A DNA stretch of 64,000 nt from positions 84,119,599-84,183,598 of the forward strand of contig CM047806.1 of assembly GCA_026214975.1 (NCBI GenBank). The letters are read 5' to 3'. The notes beneath the pieces were generated by a model that did not search any database, was not told where the DNA came from, and saw only the letters and a list, made by a program, of their open reading frames with translations. The position numbers and the translations under genes were made by a program. Source of the DNA: Gentiana macrophylla. Taxonomy: Eukaryota; Streptophyta; Magnoliopsida; Gentianales; Gentianaceae. Numbering within the stretch: position 1 is the stretch's first letter; each line of letters starts with the position of its first letter. Below, one piece after another: positions 19,729-30,623 of this stretch.

Positions 19729-22653
19729 ATGACGGATCGTGAAATAAATATGATGACGGTGTTCATGGCTATGCCTCAAGATGCCGATGAGGTGAGTACT
19801 AGTTCGGTGAGGCGGCGACGGGCGTGAGAGTACGGAGGATGATTTGGTGTTGGCCCAGTGGTTCCCTCGCAACCTGGTGGTTTGAGGTCTCATCTCGTAA
19901 GCTACCGAAAAGAAAGCTCGTCTCTTCGGTTGTGGCCCCAGGGAGTTAAAGAGGTTTGGGAAGAGATCCGCCAGGGTTGCGTGCTCCCGCTCCAGTCATG
20001 GGTTGTGTCTCGAGATCCCCAAATGAATCGGGAAGGCGGTGATAATGTGGAGGAACCTAAGGAAAGCAAGAAGACTCTAGACCTCGCAATGTCGAGGCCC
20101 TTAAGAGGACAATGAAATCGACGCCTTGACAAACAGATCGAAGCGTATTGGGCGGCCATTTGTTCTCGCCTTAGGGACCCCAGCCTTCTCTCGAATTTCA
20201 TATATCTCCCGACATCCGCTTTAGCGGCTTCGAGACGTCAGAGAACCGAGCCGGCGTGAGGTTGAAGAAAGATGGTCTGGTTTTGTTTTTTGATCATTTT
20301 ATGGCTGGTCTCAGGCCGCCATTTGACCCTTTCTTCGTCGAGGTCATGTGGAGCTTGGCAGCCCTTCCCTGTGATTTTACCCCTGGCGCCGTCCGGGTGG
20401 TTATGGCTTTCATCGTTCTTTGCCGTATCTTGGGTTACGATCCCTCGATGAAGGTGTTTCTGAAGTTTTATACCTTCAGCAAAGCGGTCACGAATAAGGT
20501 TGATTCAAGCAATTTCCTGGCGACCAGAGCAAAGAAATGTCGCCTGTTTTACTGGACTTCGAATAAGGTCCGAGGTTGGAACACGAGGGCCATGTTGGTG
20601 GAGTCGAAGTGCGGTGGCCCTTCCTAAGTTTGACGTTAAGCCCCAAAAGAGGCGAGCAGTGTTGTGTCGTGTCCAAGGTTCTCGACCATGTTGAGCAGGA
20701 ACTTCTTGAGAAGCTTCACGAATTTCTCGGCTGGGATGAGGAGAGTGAGACTCAGAAAAGGACTTTCAGCTGGAGAAGTTTGATTGATATGAAGGCCCCC
20801 TTTTGTTGTGTAGCCGGTATTCCTGGACCTATCATCGCTCAGCCCGTTGTGAAAGCATCCAACCTGGGTGTTTATGAGGATTGGTATGCCGAGTGCCATC
20901 ATGGGAGGTGTTTCCCTACCCAGTGTCAGATCTGTACGGGGATTGAGGCGTTGCGGCCTGCTAGTAATTCCCCCTTTTGATTTCATTTTTCTTTTTCCAA
21001 CTCTTTTTCGGTAGCTTTGTTCATTTATTTTGGGATTTTGACTATTTTTCCCTCATGTTCTGCAGGCACCATGGTGATCGCCAACACGAACAGGAATGCT
21101 ATAATGAACCGTCTTAGGGATGAGAAGAAAGCTCGACAGGCCTTGTTGGGTGCCCGTGAGCCCATGAACCCTCCCCCTGCCGTGAGTATGGAAGACGTTC
21201 CTGTTGGTGAAGGCACATCCGCTGCGGGGCCGTCTGAAGTTGTGTTCGCTGTCGGCGGTGCCGTTGTTGCCAAATCGACCAGATCTGCCGCGGCCTTAGA
21301 GGTGAAGAAAACCGCCGTGGTCAGTAAGGCAAAGAGAAAAAGACCTGCTGGGAGGAAAGATTCCGTCTTGGTAGGCGAGGAAGAGCCTCGATCGAAGTTT
21401 TCACCGACCCATTGCTCGAGAGTCCGGGGTCGAAGGTGGTCGAGGCTCTAGTGAGGTAGTGGCCGCTGATGATTTGACCGAACGGCCCGCAAAAAGGGTT
21501 GCCGCCGAGCCTGCCACTACCGGGTCGGTGCAGGAGGATTCAAATAAGATGAAGGTTCCCGTGGGATTCAAGGGAAGCCGCCCTATGGTTGGACCATGAA
21601 TTCCTGAAGCGACCTCTTTCTTCTAAGACAGCTGAGGAGTTATCTCGCTTATTTACGATGTGATTCCTCTGCGAAATCTGAAGCTAAAACTGCCCGATGC
21701 CCCTCAACTGATGGTCGGTCATGGCGTCATCAACAGAATTGCCCAGACCGACGTGGTGGCGTCGACAGCCTCTCTGGGGCCTTCATCTAGTCGGCAGCTT
21801 TTGTTCGAAACACTTGGTCTTTACGGGACCACGGCTAGTGCGGAAAAGTATCTCCTCTTTTGTGTTTTCCTTTGTTGAGTTTTCTGGTTCTAAGCTTTTT
21901 TTTTATTTTTTTTATTTTTAGGTTGCCACCAAGCTTAAGCAGATCGAGTGGACCTGTGATGAAGAGGCGAGTCAGATAGCTGAGATGAAGATGAAGATGG
22001 TTGCTGAGGCGGATCGGGCGAACGCGGCAGAGCAGAGAGAGAAAAAGCTTGTGGCCGAAGTTCAGACTTTATTTCGGAAGGCTCAATCTGCGGCCGATCT
22101 CCAAAAGTCTGCTGAGTCGGAGAGGGATAAGGCTCTTGCCAAGGTGATGGAGGCCCATGAGCTTGTCGACCGGCTGAAGAGCGAGTTGGTTGAGTCTGGA
22201 GCCGCTGCTGCTGATACTGTCCGCAAAGTTGGTGATGCCTTGCTGGATGGATTCGATCAGGGTTTTTACCATGCCTCGAGGTGCCTTAAGGCGTTCTGTG
22301 AAGGTGCCCCAAACCTCGAAACCTTGCAGGATTGGCTACTTATGGACCAGGATGATCCTGAGCTGAGGGTGTTTCACCCTGACCTTCCTTACACTGCTGC
22401 CCAGATTGAGGATTTCCGGGTCAAAAACTTGAAGCGTGGCAGGCCGATTTGGGATCCCCCCGCAATCAATGAAAGAAATCTTCGTGGCATGATGCTGGAG
22501 ATGGAGAAAGAAGCTCTCGAGCTTGTCGCGAAGGAGACAGGGGCCGCCGTCATTGGCGCCGGCGAGGGCAAAAGTCCCGAGGAGGAGTGTGACAAATTTT
22601 TGAATTTGACTGGGCTTCATGTAGAGACTCCTCCTTCAGATAAACAATCTTGA
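19729..22653 (+). pseudogene. Accessory gene of element S: transposase_28-like (putative gypsy-type transposon) protein with coiled-coil tail
   Basis: An intron-containing gene, antisense to its element. A broken N-terminal part is followed by a recognisable core (20256-20627) with GLVLFFDHFMAGLRPPFDPF, VRVVMAFIVLCRILGYDPS and KKCRLFYWTSNKVRGW. That is the pattern of the putative gypsy-type transposon domain found in plant retroelement ORFs. The next piece (20576-20980) has FSWRSLIDMKAPF. Exon boundaries are visible at ctgcAG 21065, and at a 74-bp intron 21848-21921 with GT/AG. The middle exon is Ala-Lys-rich with a KAKRKRPAGRK cluster. The last exon (21922-22653) is intact, with a long heptad-rich coiled coil (about 21970-22215) and a C-terminal helical region ending PPSDKQS. 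Frameshifts at about 19830, 20630 and 21430 make the copy non-functional or the model incomplete. Its role in the element is unknown. Confidence 0.65.
21848..21921 (+). other. 74-bp intron in the accessory gene
   Basis: The donor GTATCT follows GAAAA, then comes a T-rich tract, and the acceptor is tttttattttt-AG before GTTGCCACC. The size and composition are typical for a short plant intron. It interrupts the frame just before the intact coiled-coil exon. Confidence 0.6.
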
Positions 22654-23460
22654 TTTGACTTATTTTGATTTCTGTTGTATTCATGAGTTCGGCTGCTATC
22701 CTTCGGCTCCGGCCTTCTGTCTATACCTTTTTTATTGTGACTTTGTATTTTGAATGGTGCTTGATTTTTGCTTGTCTTGCGTCCCCTTTCAAGTTCGTTT
22801 GCTTTCGAATGTATTATATGTGTGCGGTCCCCGTGTCGGTGAGGTCGGTAGCCTTCAGATCCGGAATCGCCGAGACGAAAAGTTTTCTGCGCTTTGTAGC
22901 TTTGTAGCGCTAAATAAGCGCCCCTCTGGTTTTGGTAAGGTCGAGTTTGACGTTGAGCTTTGAAAACAATTGAGACATCCTTTGTTCGAGATAACCCGTC
23001 GCAATGTTTGAAAAGTTTCACCTGTTGCCCTTTGTTTGAACAAGGTTGATGATGGACTTGGTCAAAACAAGTTTTAGCCATCCTTCTCTCTGCGCGATTC
23101 TGGCGCGCTTGATGCGGCTTCCTTGCTCGAGTGGGACCGCACGTTTTTGGCGATGTCCTTCTTATGATTTGATGGTTCGACTTCCCGCATCGCCCCGTCA
23201 TAAAGCCGTGACGTTTGGCGGTACCGCCATTTTTTTCCTCTTGGCGCTTGGAAACCGTGAGCACGCTCGACTGCTTTCGAGATAATCGCTCCCGCGTTAA
23301 TGAGATTTCGATTTTAAAATCAAGCAGCGCTCGCCCGTGCCGTTGGATCAAAAGTTTTTTCCTCCGTTGGATCATTTATTTTTCGCTATAAATGGAGGGC
23401 TTTCTCTCACGTTTCCTCTGCATATCATAACTCTACTCCATTTTCTGATTATTCCGCCGT
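22654..23460 (+). promoter_or_regulatory. Spacer between accessory genes, with TATA box of the second gene
   Basis: 22654-23300 is the 3' non-coding part of the first gene and shows no convincing coding region. The TATA box TATAAATG at 23387-23394 lies 67 bp before the ATG at 23461, in the same orientation as both genes. Confidence 0.5.
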
Positions 23461-24279
23461 CATGGATGATTTCAATAATTCGATTTTCTTTCAGACAGCC
23501 TCGCCTCTTGCCATTTCCAATTTTCTATCTGTTTTTAGTGATCTTCCTTTCCTGCCTGAAAGGGGTTTGAACCGTCGGAAGATTTGCTATGCTCAACACC
23601 AGCGTACTGTCCGGATGGGATGGTCTGATTTTCTGGGGGCTCCCAGAGGGGTGTACAACGCCACCATTGTGCGGGAATTCTATTCCGCATTATCTCATGA
23701 TAGTCTTTGCCTAATACCTCCTCAACCGTTGTTCCTCTCCGGGGTGTTCATGTTGTTATCTCCCCTGAAATCATCAATGGTGTCTTCCATTTACCTTTCC
23801 TCCAAACTTATGCACATTATGAGACGGCTTGGTGCCTGGCGAAGATGTGAGAAGGCGTATTCGGGGCGCAGACACTTAGGCGGTTGATCCCTGGTGATTG
23901 GAATCCATTGCCCGAGGGCTATGCTTCGGAGATGCCCCAGGCCTGTCGGGAGTGGAAGAGGTTTATTAATTCCAGGGTTTTTCCTTCTTTCGACGCCGAA
24001 GAGATCTCTGAGGCCGAATCGCATCTTCTTTATGCGATTCTGGAAGGAGGTGAGGAAGTGAGCATCGACTGGGGGCGGCTAATCTACCGCTCCATAATTA
24101 CATTTGCTGCTCAGACAGACCTCCATAGGCCTATCCCTTTCCCAAGGCTGATTTCGCACTTGTGCGTTGGTTCTCCTGAGATGCCTGCGTCTCCTGCTGA
24201 TGTTTTTGTGCCGCCCCGTGCCAATGTCGAGTTCACCCGTATCGATTCGGACACGTCGACGGATTCCGAAGTTAATTGA
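23461..24279 (+). pseudogene. Second accessory gene of element S: putative plant transposon protein (transposase_32-like)
   Basis: It starts MDDFNNSIFFQTASPL at 23461, just after a TATA-led leader. The N-terminal part has GVYNATIVREFYSAL (about 23655-23700). A frameshift near 23765 moves to a frame with SPEIINGVFHLP, and one TGA follows at about 23848. The conserved C-terminal part (23884-24279) has ACREWKRFINSRVFPSFD, AESHLLYAILEGG, WGRLIYRSIITFAA and FPRLISHLCVGS. This is the pattern of the plant transposon-protein domain seen in Athila ORF1-type proteins and in the remnant at 60237-61060. It ends in an acidic Ser-Thr tail. A single-exon gene with two lesions. Confidence 0.7.
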
Positions 24280-24649
24280 GTTTAGATTTTCTTTTCGTTT
24301 TTTCTTGTAAATAATCGGCCTTGTAGGTCTTTGTATGAAAAATTTCCTTCTTGTATCGTTTTTGTTTTGCCTGTCTGGACTCTTACTCTTTGCCGAATTC
24401 GATGTCGAAATCGAAGTTTGACCTAATCGGCGCATTAATGACCGTTGCTTTTTTCGAAACGTCGGGCCCATTAATGTTGGCAATGGCGTCTGAATTCAAA
24501 CGTTCGTGACCCCTTGTCTTCCCGCCTTTTTGATTTCTCGATCTATAAAAGGAGTGCCCTCTCCTTCTCCTTTCTTTGCTATTTTTCTGCAATCTTTTCT
24601 TCCTTTCGAAATCATATCTTCAAACTCTGTGTGTTCTTATTATTTCACT
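24280..24649 (+). promoter_or_regulatory. Spacer with TATA box of the third accessory gene
   Basis: A non-coding stretch with TATA box TATAAAAG at 24544-24551 followed by a C/T-rich leader to the ATG at 24650. The arrangement repeats that before the second gene. Confidence 0.5.
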
Positions 24650-25391
24650 ATGTCTTCTTCATCTGAGAGTTCTGATCCCGAGTCAGTCATATCTAACCCT
24701 GCTTTAGATGAGGGGCTTTCGATATGCTTCCGTCTGATTGCCTCTCCCCATGGCTAAACGTTTTTCCATAATTACTTGATTTTGCCCTTATGCATGAGAG
24801 GGATTTGGATCAAGATCGTATTGGTCCAGGCCACGGGTTAGAATTCTCGTCAATGGTTGGGAGAGATTCATGGCTCCCAGGTTGGGGAGTATAACTCCGA
24901 CATTGGTTCGTGAATTCTATTCCGCCAGGCGGCGGATAATGATCTTGAGATACCACCACCGTTGTTGTTCGTGGGTGGACGGTGAACTTTACTCCGGCCA
25001 TTATCAACGAGTTTTATGGCCTCCTAATCCGGTGAGGATTACGGCGACCTTTGGGACCTTGAGGATCCGATAAACTATTTTGGCACTCTTGCCATGGCTT
25101 TTGAGTCTCTGCTTTGTAGCACAGAGTGGTGGGCGGATAACATGGAGGTCGAGTCCATATGCTCGATCGACCGGAGAGGAGTGGAAACGCTTCTTGAATA
25201 CTCGGGTTTTTGTATGCCCGATTATAAGGTGGTCACCAAGATGAGGCGTTCGTTCTCCACGCCTTTCATTGCCGGACGTGCCAATTAACTGGGGTCGTCT
25301 GATTCACCAGGAGGCGATCAAGTTCGCCCGGCTGATGGATGTCGGTCTGGTAATGCCATTTTCTTGGATGATCTCCAATATGTGTATTTGA
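24650..25391 (+). pseudogene. Third accessory gene of element S: degenerate paralogue of the second
   Basis: It begins MSSSSESSDPESVISNP. The frame then breaks repeatedly. Recognisable pieces in order are ITPTLVREFYSA (24886), an INEFY-like piece (about 25005), EEWKRFLNTRVF (about 25170), then NWGRLIHQEAIKFARLMDVG and MPFSWMISNM (25285-25385). These match the order of motifs in the gene just upstream, so the two are diverged tandem copies, each with its own TATA box. At about 25440 the sequence changes to a minus-strand gypsy gag. Confidence 0.6.
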
Positions 25392-25439
25392 AGCCATGGC
25401 ATGCCGGTGTGTCCAACCACTGATGTATATATAGCGGCC

Positions 25440-26016
25440 CCAGCTCCGGACGCATAATAATAACTCCCCTTTTTTTTTTTGGAAAGTACTGGCTCAAGAA
25501 TTCTTTCTCCAACTCCTCCCACGAAGTAATGGATTCGACTGGTAAAGATTTATACCATTCTTTTGCTTCTCCCTTCAGTGAGAAAGGAAAGAGTTTCATT
25601 TTCAGGGCGTCCTCAATGACCCCTTTGATTAAAATAGTCCCGCACGATTCTAGAAATGAGTGAATGTGATCGTGCGGGTCCTCGATGGAAAATCCATGGA
25701 ATGTGGAACCTCTCGTGATTGATTAAAGAAGTTTTGAGTTCAAATTCTCACCCGTGATTTCAGGAATTACGACCGCAGGATTAACTTTCACAATAGAAGG
25801 TATGGCAAAGTCTGCCAATGTCCGTTGATCTGCCATTTCCTCAACCTGGGCTCCTCCTTGAGCTTCTCCCTCAACGTATCCTTCCGTATTGTTTCCTTCC
25901 GTCGTTCCCTCGTCTATCTGTCTAGTGATCCGAGCCCAACGTCTGTTTGGTCGAGCGATGGTTCGCTCTATCTCCGGATTATACAAAAGTGGTCCCCCGT
26001 GAGTTCGAGTTTGCAT
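25440..26016 (-). pseudogene. Athila/Tat-like gypsy gag fragment
   Basis: The minus-strand frame starts MQTRTHGGPLLYNPE at 26016 and includes ADQRTLADFAIPSI, a proline-isoleucine-rich linker, then after a frameshift near 25730 EDPHDHIHSFLESCGT and MKLFPFSLKGEAKEWYKSLP with ITSWEELEKEFLSQYFP (25599-25470). This is the retrotransposon gag (PF03732-type) domain. The gene is cut after QYFPKKK where it meets the accessory genes of element S. Its primer-binding site and LTR follow at higher coordinates. Confidence 0.85.
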
Positions 26017-26445
26017 AAACTACGTTTGGAAACCAACACCTAAATCACGAGGTTTCGATTTTATCTTTATGCTTCATGAGAGTGGGATTCATCAAAATCC
26101 ATCACCCAACCTCAATGATTGAAACGTGTTCCTTGGTTCTTTTCTCTCTTTTTTTTCTCTCTCGGTAATTACCGAATCCACTCGGTATTTACCGAAAAAT
26201 TTTTTTAAATTTTTTTAGAATTAAAAAAAACTATACTAAAAGCAGGCTCAAAGCAGTGCGAACAACAGTATGCGAAACATAATACTATAAAACTAATACA
26301 GAACAGAAACAGAACGAAAAGAAATTTTTTTTTCTCTCTCTCGGTAATTACCGAGATTTTTTTTTTTTTAATTTATTAAAAAAAAAACGAAAACAGATAA
26401 CTTAGTTGACAACAAAACCGAAAAAGAAAACTTTCCGTGCCAAGT
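26017..26445 (-). other. Leader between primer-binding site and gag
   Basis: Non-coding, A/T-rich leader of the minus-strand gypsy element. It contains two copies of ctctctcggtaattaccga (26157-26177 and 26334-26354) followed by T runs. No gene is seen. Confidence 0.5.
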
Positions 26446-26462
26446 CCCCGGCAACGGCGCCA
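26446..26462 (-). other. Primer-binding site (tRNA-Asp), perfect 17-nt match
   Basis: Plus-strand CCCCGGCAACGGCGCCA equals the 3' end of plant tRNA-Asp including CCA, so the minus strand carries its complement, the standard primer site of Athila/Tat-type gypsy elements. It sets the orientation of the adjacent LTR and gag. Confidence 0.9.
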
Positions 26463-26468
26463 AAAACT

Positions 26469-29395
26469 TGTTACGTCGAAAAGTCTTAAGGCTCTACTAC
26501 CTATAAAACTTGTTCGCGGTTAAAAACAGGTTCTAAAATTTATTTAAAAACCGACGTCAGCCCCAAGTGCAAAAGCTTGCAGCTAGTGGTGAAACCGGGT
26601 CGTATCCGCAGGGACTTGTATGAAAATAACTTTTCGTTTCGATTTCTTTTTAGTGATGATTATGATCTTGAAAACTAGAAATAAAATAAAGGTTGCAAAA
26701 GTGAAAAGAAAGACGATACGTGAAAATTTGTTTAGAGAAAGATTAAAACAACTAGAACACACCGTTGATCCACCACCCCACCGAAATTAACAAGAAAGAC
26801 ACACATTCATTCGTAAGTCTTGGATTATTATCTCACTAAAGAGGCATTTTCCTTTTCGGTTCATCGCCTTTTAATTAGTTCACCATTCTCGGTACAACTA
26901 AAGCATTTACGGATCAAAGATATGGATATAAAATCCTAATCTAACAATATTCTCTCTCAACTTACGTATGTTGGAAGAATATCATCACCCTCCTTCACGG
27001 TAATCTACGAATTCATCAACTTTCATATCTAAATCCGATTAGCATGCAACACACATATAGTTCATACACATTGCACATAGACAAAGTAAACATGAAGGAA
27101 GAACAAGAAAGCTTACTAGAACAAATGAAAACGAAATCCTTGTTTATTACGGTGATGGTAGCTTCACAATGGTGGTTCTAGCACGGAGTCCTTAGCCAAT
27201 CATCCTCGATTATGATTTGAATCGGGCCGTAGCTCGAGATTACAACAATACTACTATTCTAATTTATTCTCGGCATAACGCCTCTGAGTATTTACATAAA
27301 AGACGGGAAAAGTAAAAGCTTGGCCAAGAGTGACCAAGGAGGGCGCCTATTACAAGTGAAGGTGGGGGGTTTTATAGCCTAAGCATCAAGGGAATATCTT
27401 AGAATATCCTAAGTTTGTTAGGAGGCATGTGGGAGGTGATGATTACTTAACATGTGAAGGGATGAGTCATACAAGAGTTAGTTACAAGCATGTGGAGTTT
27501 GTTGGGGAGGAATGATTGCCATCATTAGTCTTCACATGGAGTAACATGCAACCATGTGAGCTAAAATTATCTCCTGTTCGTCCGTAATTCCAAAGCAGAT
27601 TCGTAAAAAATCATAACTTGAGTTGTAGACCTCCGATTGACATGATTCAAAATGCGTTGGAAAGCTCATTTTAGTATCTACAACTTTCGTCAAGAACTCT
27701 TCCCCTGAAAATGCCTCTAAATCGGGTCAAATTTCCATCGAAAACAGGTTACTACGGTAGAAGTCGTTGGACAAAATTGATTCGTTTAACTCAAATAAAC
27801 TCGTGGCATCTTCTTCAAAATCCATCTTTTAGACCTCAAAACATATTGTTACATGTGATATTTTGAAAACCTTGGTCACCAAGTTTGGGCGAATCGAATC
27901 AAGCTTTCTTTATTCGAATCGAGCTTTCTTCTTAATCTTCATCCGATCTTCGTTTAAGCTCCTCATTTAACATGCAAGCGTACTACATTTATGATAACAT
28001 CGTGCAAAATGTAACATCTCATATTCAAAGATTTTTATCAATGAAACCACATAAACAACACAAATTTGCACTTAAACACTTTTAAAACTCATTTGCTCAA
28101 TAATTCGATTAAACCCTTAATTTCTATACAAATTATACGAATATTGAGGAAATCGTTATAAAATATAACGTTATAAATCATGTAAAATCACCCTAAACAA
28201 CTCCCCACTTAAACTTTTGCATCGTCCTAGAAAATAAGCGATAACATATAAAAACTACAATAAAAATGATATGCTTGGTAGATTAACTTTCAAGTTAACA
28301 AAATATCATTTCAATATTATAAATATATTAAATATATCTTTCTTAGAAATTAATAAGATAAAAGTGTATATAACTTAGATAAATTATTTATCAAATATCA
28401 TTTAAATGAAATTCTACACAATTTACTTAGTAAATATAATAAAAATTAAAATTATTCTCTAATCTTAACTCATTATGAAATAATTGGAATCAAGGACTTA
28501 GTATAACGATCAGGATCTGGGTGTTTGATCAAAAGGAAAAATAAAGAATTATCAAAAGAAGAAGATAGGTCGTACGTACTTAACTTTCATCTCAAAAACC
28601 TTTTTTTATCAAATTACAACCCAATATTATTTATTATTTTTTTAATCGTCGCGTCTCAAAAGTATAACACTCTCCCCAAACTTTAGAGGCAGTCACCCTG
28701 AGATCACTCAAACCCATACTGTCCAAGGTAAACCACACTCCCCAATTGGGGCAGTATCCAAATGGACTCGAGGTGATTTGTTTTTTTTTTCATAGAATAC
28801 TAACATATCCGAACTCATTGCCAGAATCGACTATTTTGCAAGTGTCATGAGGTGAGGTCAAATATATTAGCACCTATCTAACTTTATTATGCCAAAAATC
28901 GTCATCCTTGATCTCGATTCCATATTCATACTTATTTCGAAAGAAAATTATTCTAACATTTCCTTATAAATATAAGCATATCTCGTCTAATTTCAAATCA
29001 ACAATACTCAATAATATTTATGTATAGTTACATATACTTAAGATCTTATAAAAATCTAAATCTGACATATATAATATAATCATAATACATCTAATCTATT
29101 TTACTTAACTAAAACTTATTCTATCAAAATATATTAAATTTATTATATTAATTATATACTATCTTATTTCTACTTTAGGAAAAATAAAACTAAGTGTTAA
29201 GCAATCAATATACTTATTTTAATTATAGCGTTAATTTTTAATATTTTCAAAATTTTATAACTTACTCTACTCCCCACTTACGAATTGACATCGACCTCGA
29301 TGAATAATGAGTGGAATATAGTAGTTATAAAATGAAAATATGCACATAATCATATATATATAAAAATAATATAAACGTTTAAAACCAAGACAACA
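26469..29395 (-). repeat. LTR D of a tRNA-Asp-primed gypsy element, about 2.93 kb
   Basis: It runs from TGTTACGTCG to GACAACA (inverted TGTT/AACA ends). The low side is the tRNA-Asp primer site of one internal region; the high side is a polypurine tract belonging to another internal region. Several words recur in the same order in LTR E (56320 onward): ctccccactta (28203 and 29271), ttttgcatcgtcctag, and gcaagtgtcatgaggt (28837). No real open frame is present. Confidence 0.75.
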
Positions 29396-29401
29396 TATAT
29401 A

Positions 29402-29419
29402 ACCCTCCCCCACACTTAA
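29402..29419 (-). other. Polypurine tract next to LTR D
   Basis: Plus-strand accctcccccacacttaag, reading on the minus strand as CTTAAGTGTGGGGGAGGGT. It follows a GAGGACAT motif, the stereotyped pre-LTR signature of Athila-like elements. Confidence 0.75.
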
Positions 29420-30623
29420 GTTGCATGATGTCCTCAGCATGTGCAAAATAAGAAATACTTAGCTGGTTGTAATTCGAAGGTGGCAATTCTGGAAGTGGTC
29501 GCGAATCAGATCCAGAAATGCTTGATGAAAGCGATGATCGTGGGACCATCCACGGTAAACGATTTATCTAAAAGCTCACAATCGCTATCGCAAATATCCT
29601 CGCACAATGGAAAAACAAGACGTTACCTCGGGGATAGGGGCACAAAAGATGATAGACAAGGCAATATCATCTAAACATTAGCAACAACTAGAGAAACAAA
29701 ACAGAAATAAACTACACACAAAAAAAAAAGATATCTAGGTTACCGTCCTAGTAGGGCTTAATTATAGTCGGGAGCTCGACTAGACAATAAAATGTCAACT
29801 CGGGTTAGCTTTGAATTTCCTATTCCCTTAGTTTCATAGTAGTTGAACTAATACATGTCACACATTATTTGAAAATTTAAAACAGACTAGATCATGATAT
29901 GAAATATGTGACAAAGTATTAACTATGAGTCTTTTATACCCAGATCCTCAAGGGTTATTTCAAATTGTTCTAACAACCTAAATCTAAGAAATGATGTATT
30001 TGAATTTTATCTTTGCTGTATCTCGGGATTTTCGGATAACCACCTAATCGTTCCCTCTTTAATGACATTCAAACATTCATCCTGAGACTTGGCGAAACAA
30101 AATGAAAATCAATCCGAAGTATTAGAAAACTATTATCCAAAGTATGAGTAAAGTATCATCCAAAATGTAGAGTTTTTGTTTTTGTTTTGTTTTTTTAAAT
30201 GGGTTGCCTCCCGGTAGCGCTTTTGGTTAATGTCGTTTGCTCGACAACCCAAAAATTTTCAACCCGGGTCAGGCCAGTGAGGCCTCTTTCCGGAATCATT
30301 CTTGATTTCCTTGGGGTCAATAGTATGGATCCCACAAAAACAAAGTCTCGCCAATGTATTGGCCATATCAGTAAACTTCTGTATCCACTTAGTTCCTATG
30401 ATTCTTCTCTTCTTCTTTTTAGATTTCAGTTCCACAAACCGAGGTGTATCATCGAAGAATCACAACATCATCAAAGAAGTCACAGAGATGTAAATCATCA
30501 GTGCCAAGAATCGGAGCTATCTTGACTAGGGGCGTCTTTTAGATGGAAAACCACCGGTCGTTCCTTTTGTTGACCAATATAGTGTTTCAAGCGATGACCA
30601 TTTACTCTGAACAACTCACCTGC
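29420..30623 (-). other. 3' internal non-coding region of gypsy fragment H
   Basis: Non-coding. The part 29561-29680 matches 35905-36020 (same words: aaagctcacaat, tacctcggg, gatgatagacaaggcaatat), and gggttgcctccc at 30199 recurs at 36286, so both blocks are the same 3' region of related elements. No ORF1/envelope-like gene is present here. Confidence 0.6.

Noticed and set aside
22617..23375. 252-codon minus-strand open frame
   Set aside because: It lies opposite the 3' end and downstream spacer of the accessory gene, has biased Arg/Lys/Gln-rich composition and shows no recognisable domain.
26446..26462. Match to the 3' end of tRNA-Asp, possible tRNA gene
   Set aside because: Only the last 17 bases match; there is no cloverleaf upstream, and the position beside an LTR makes it a primer-binding site.
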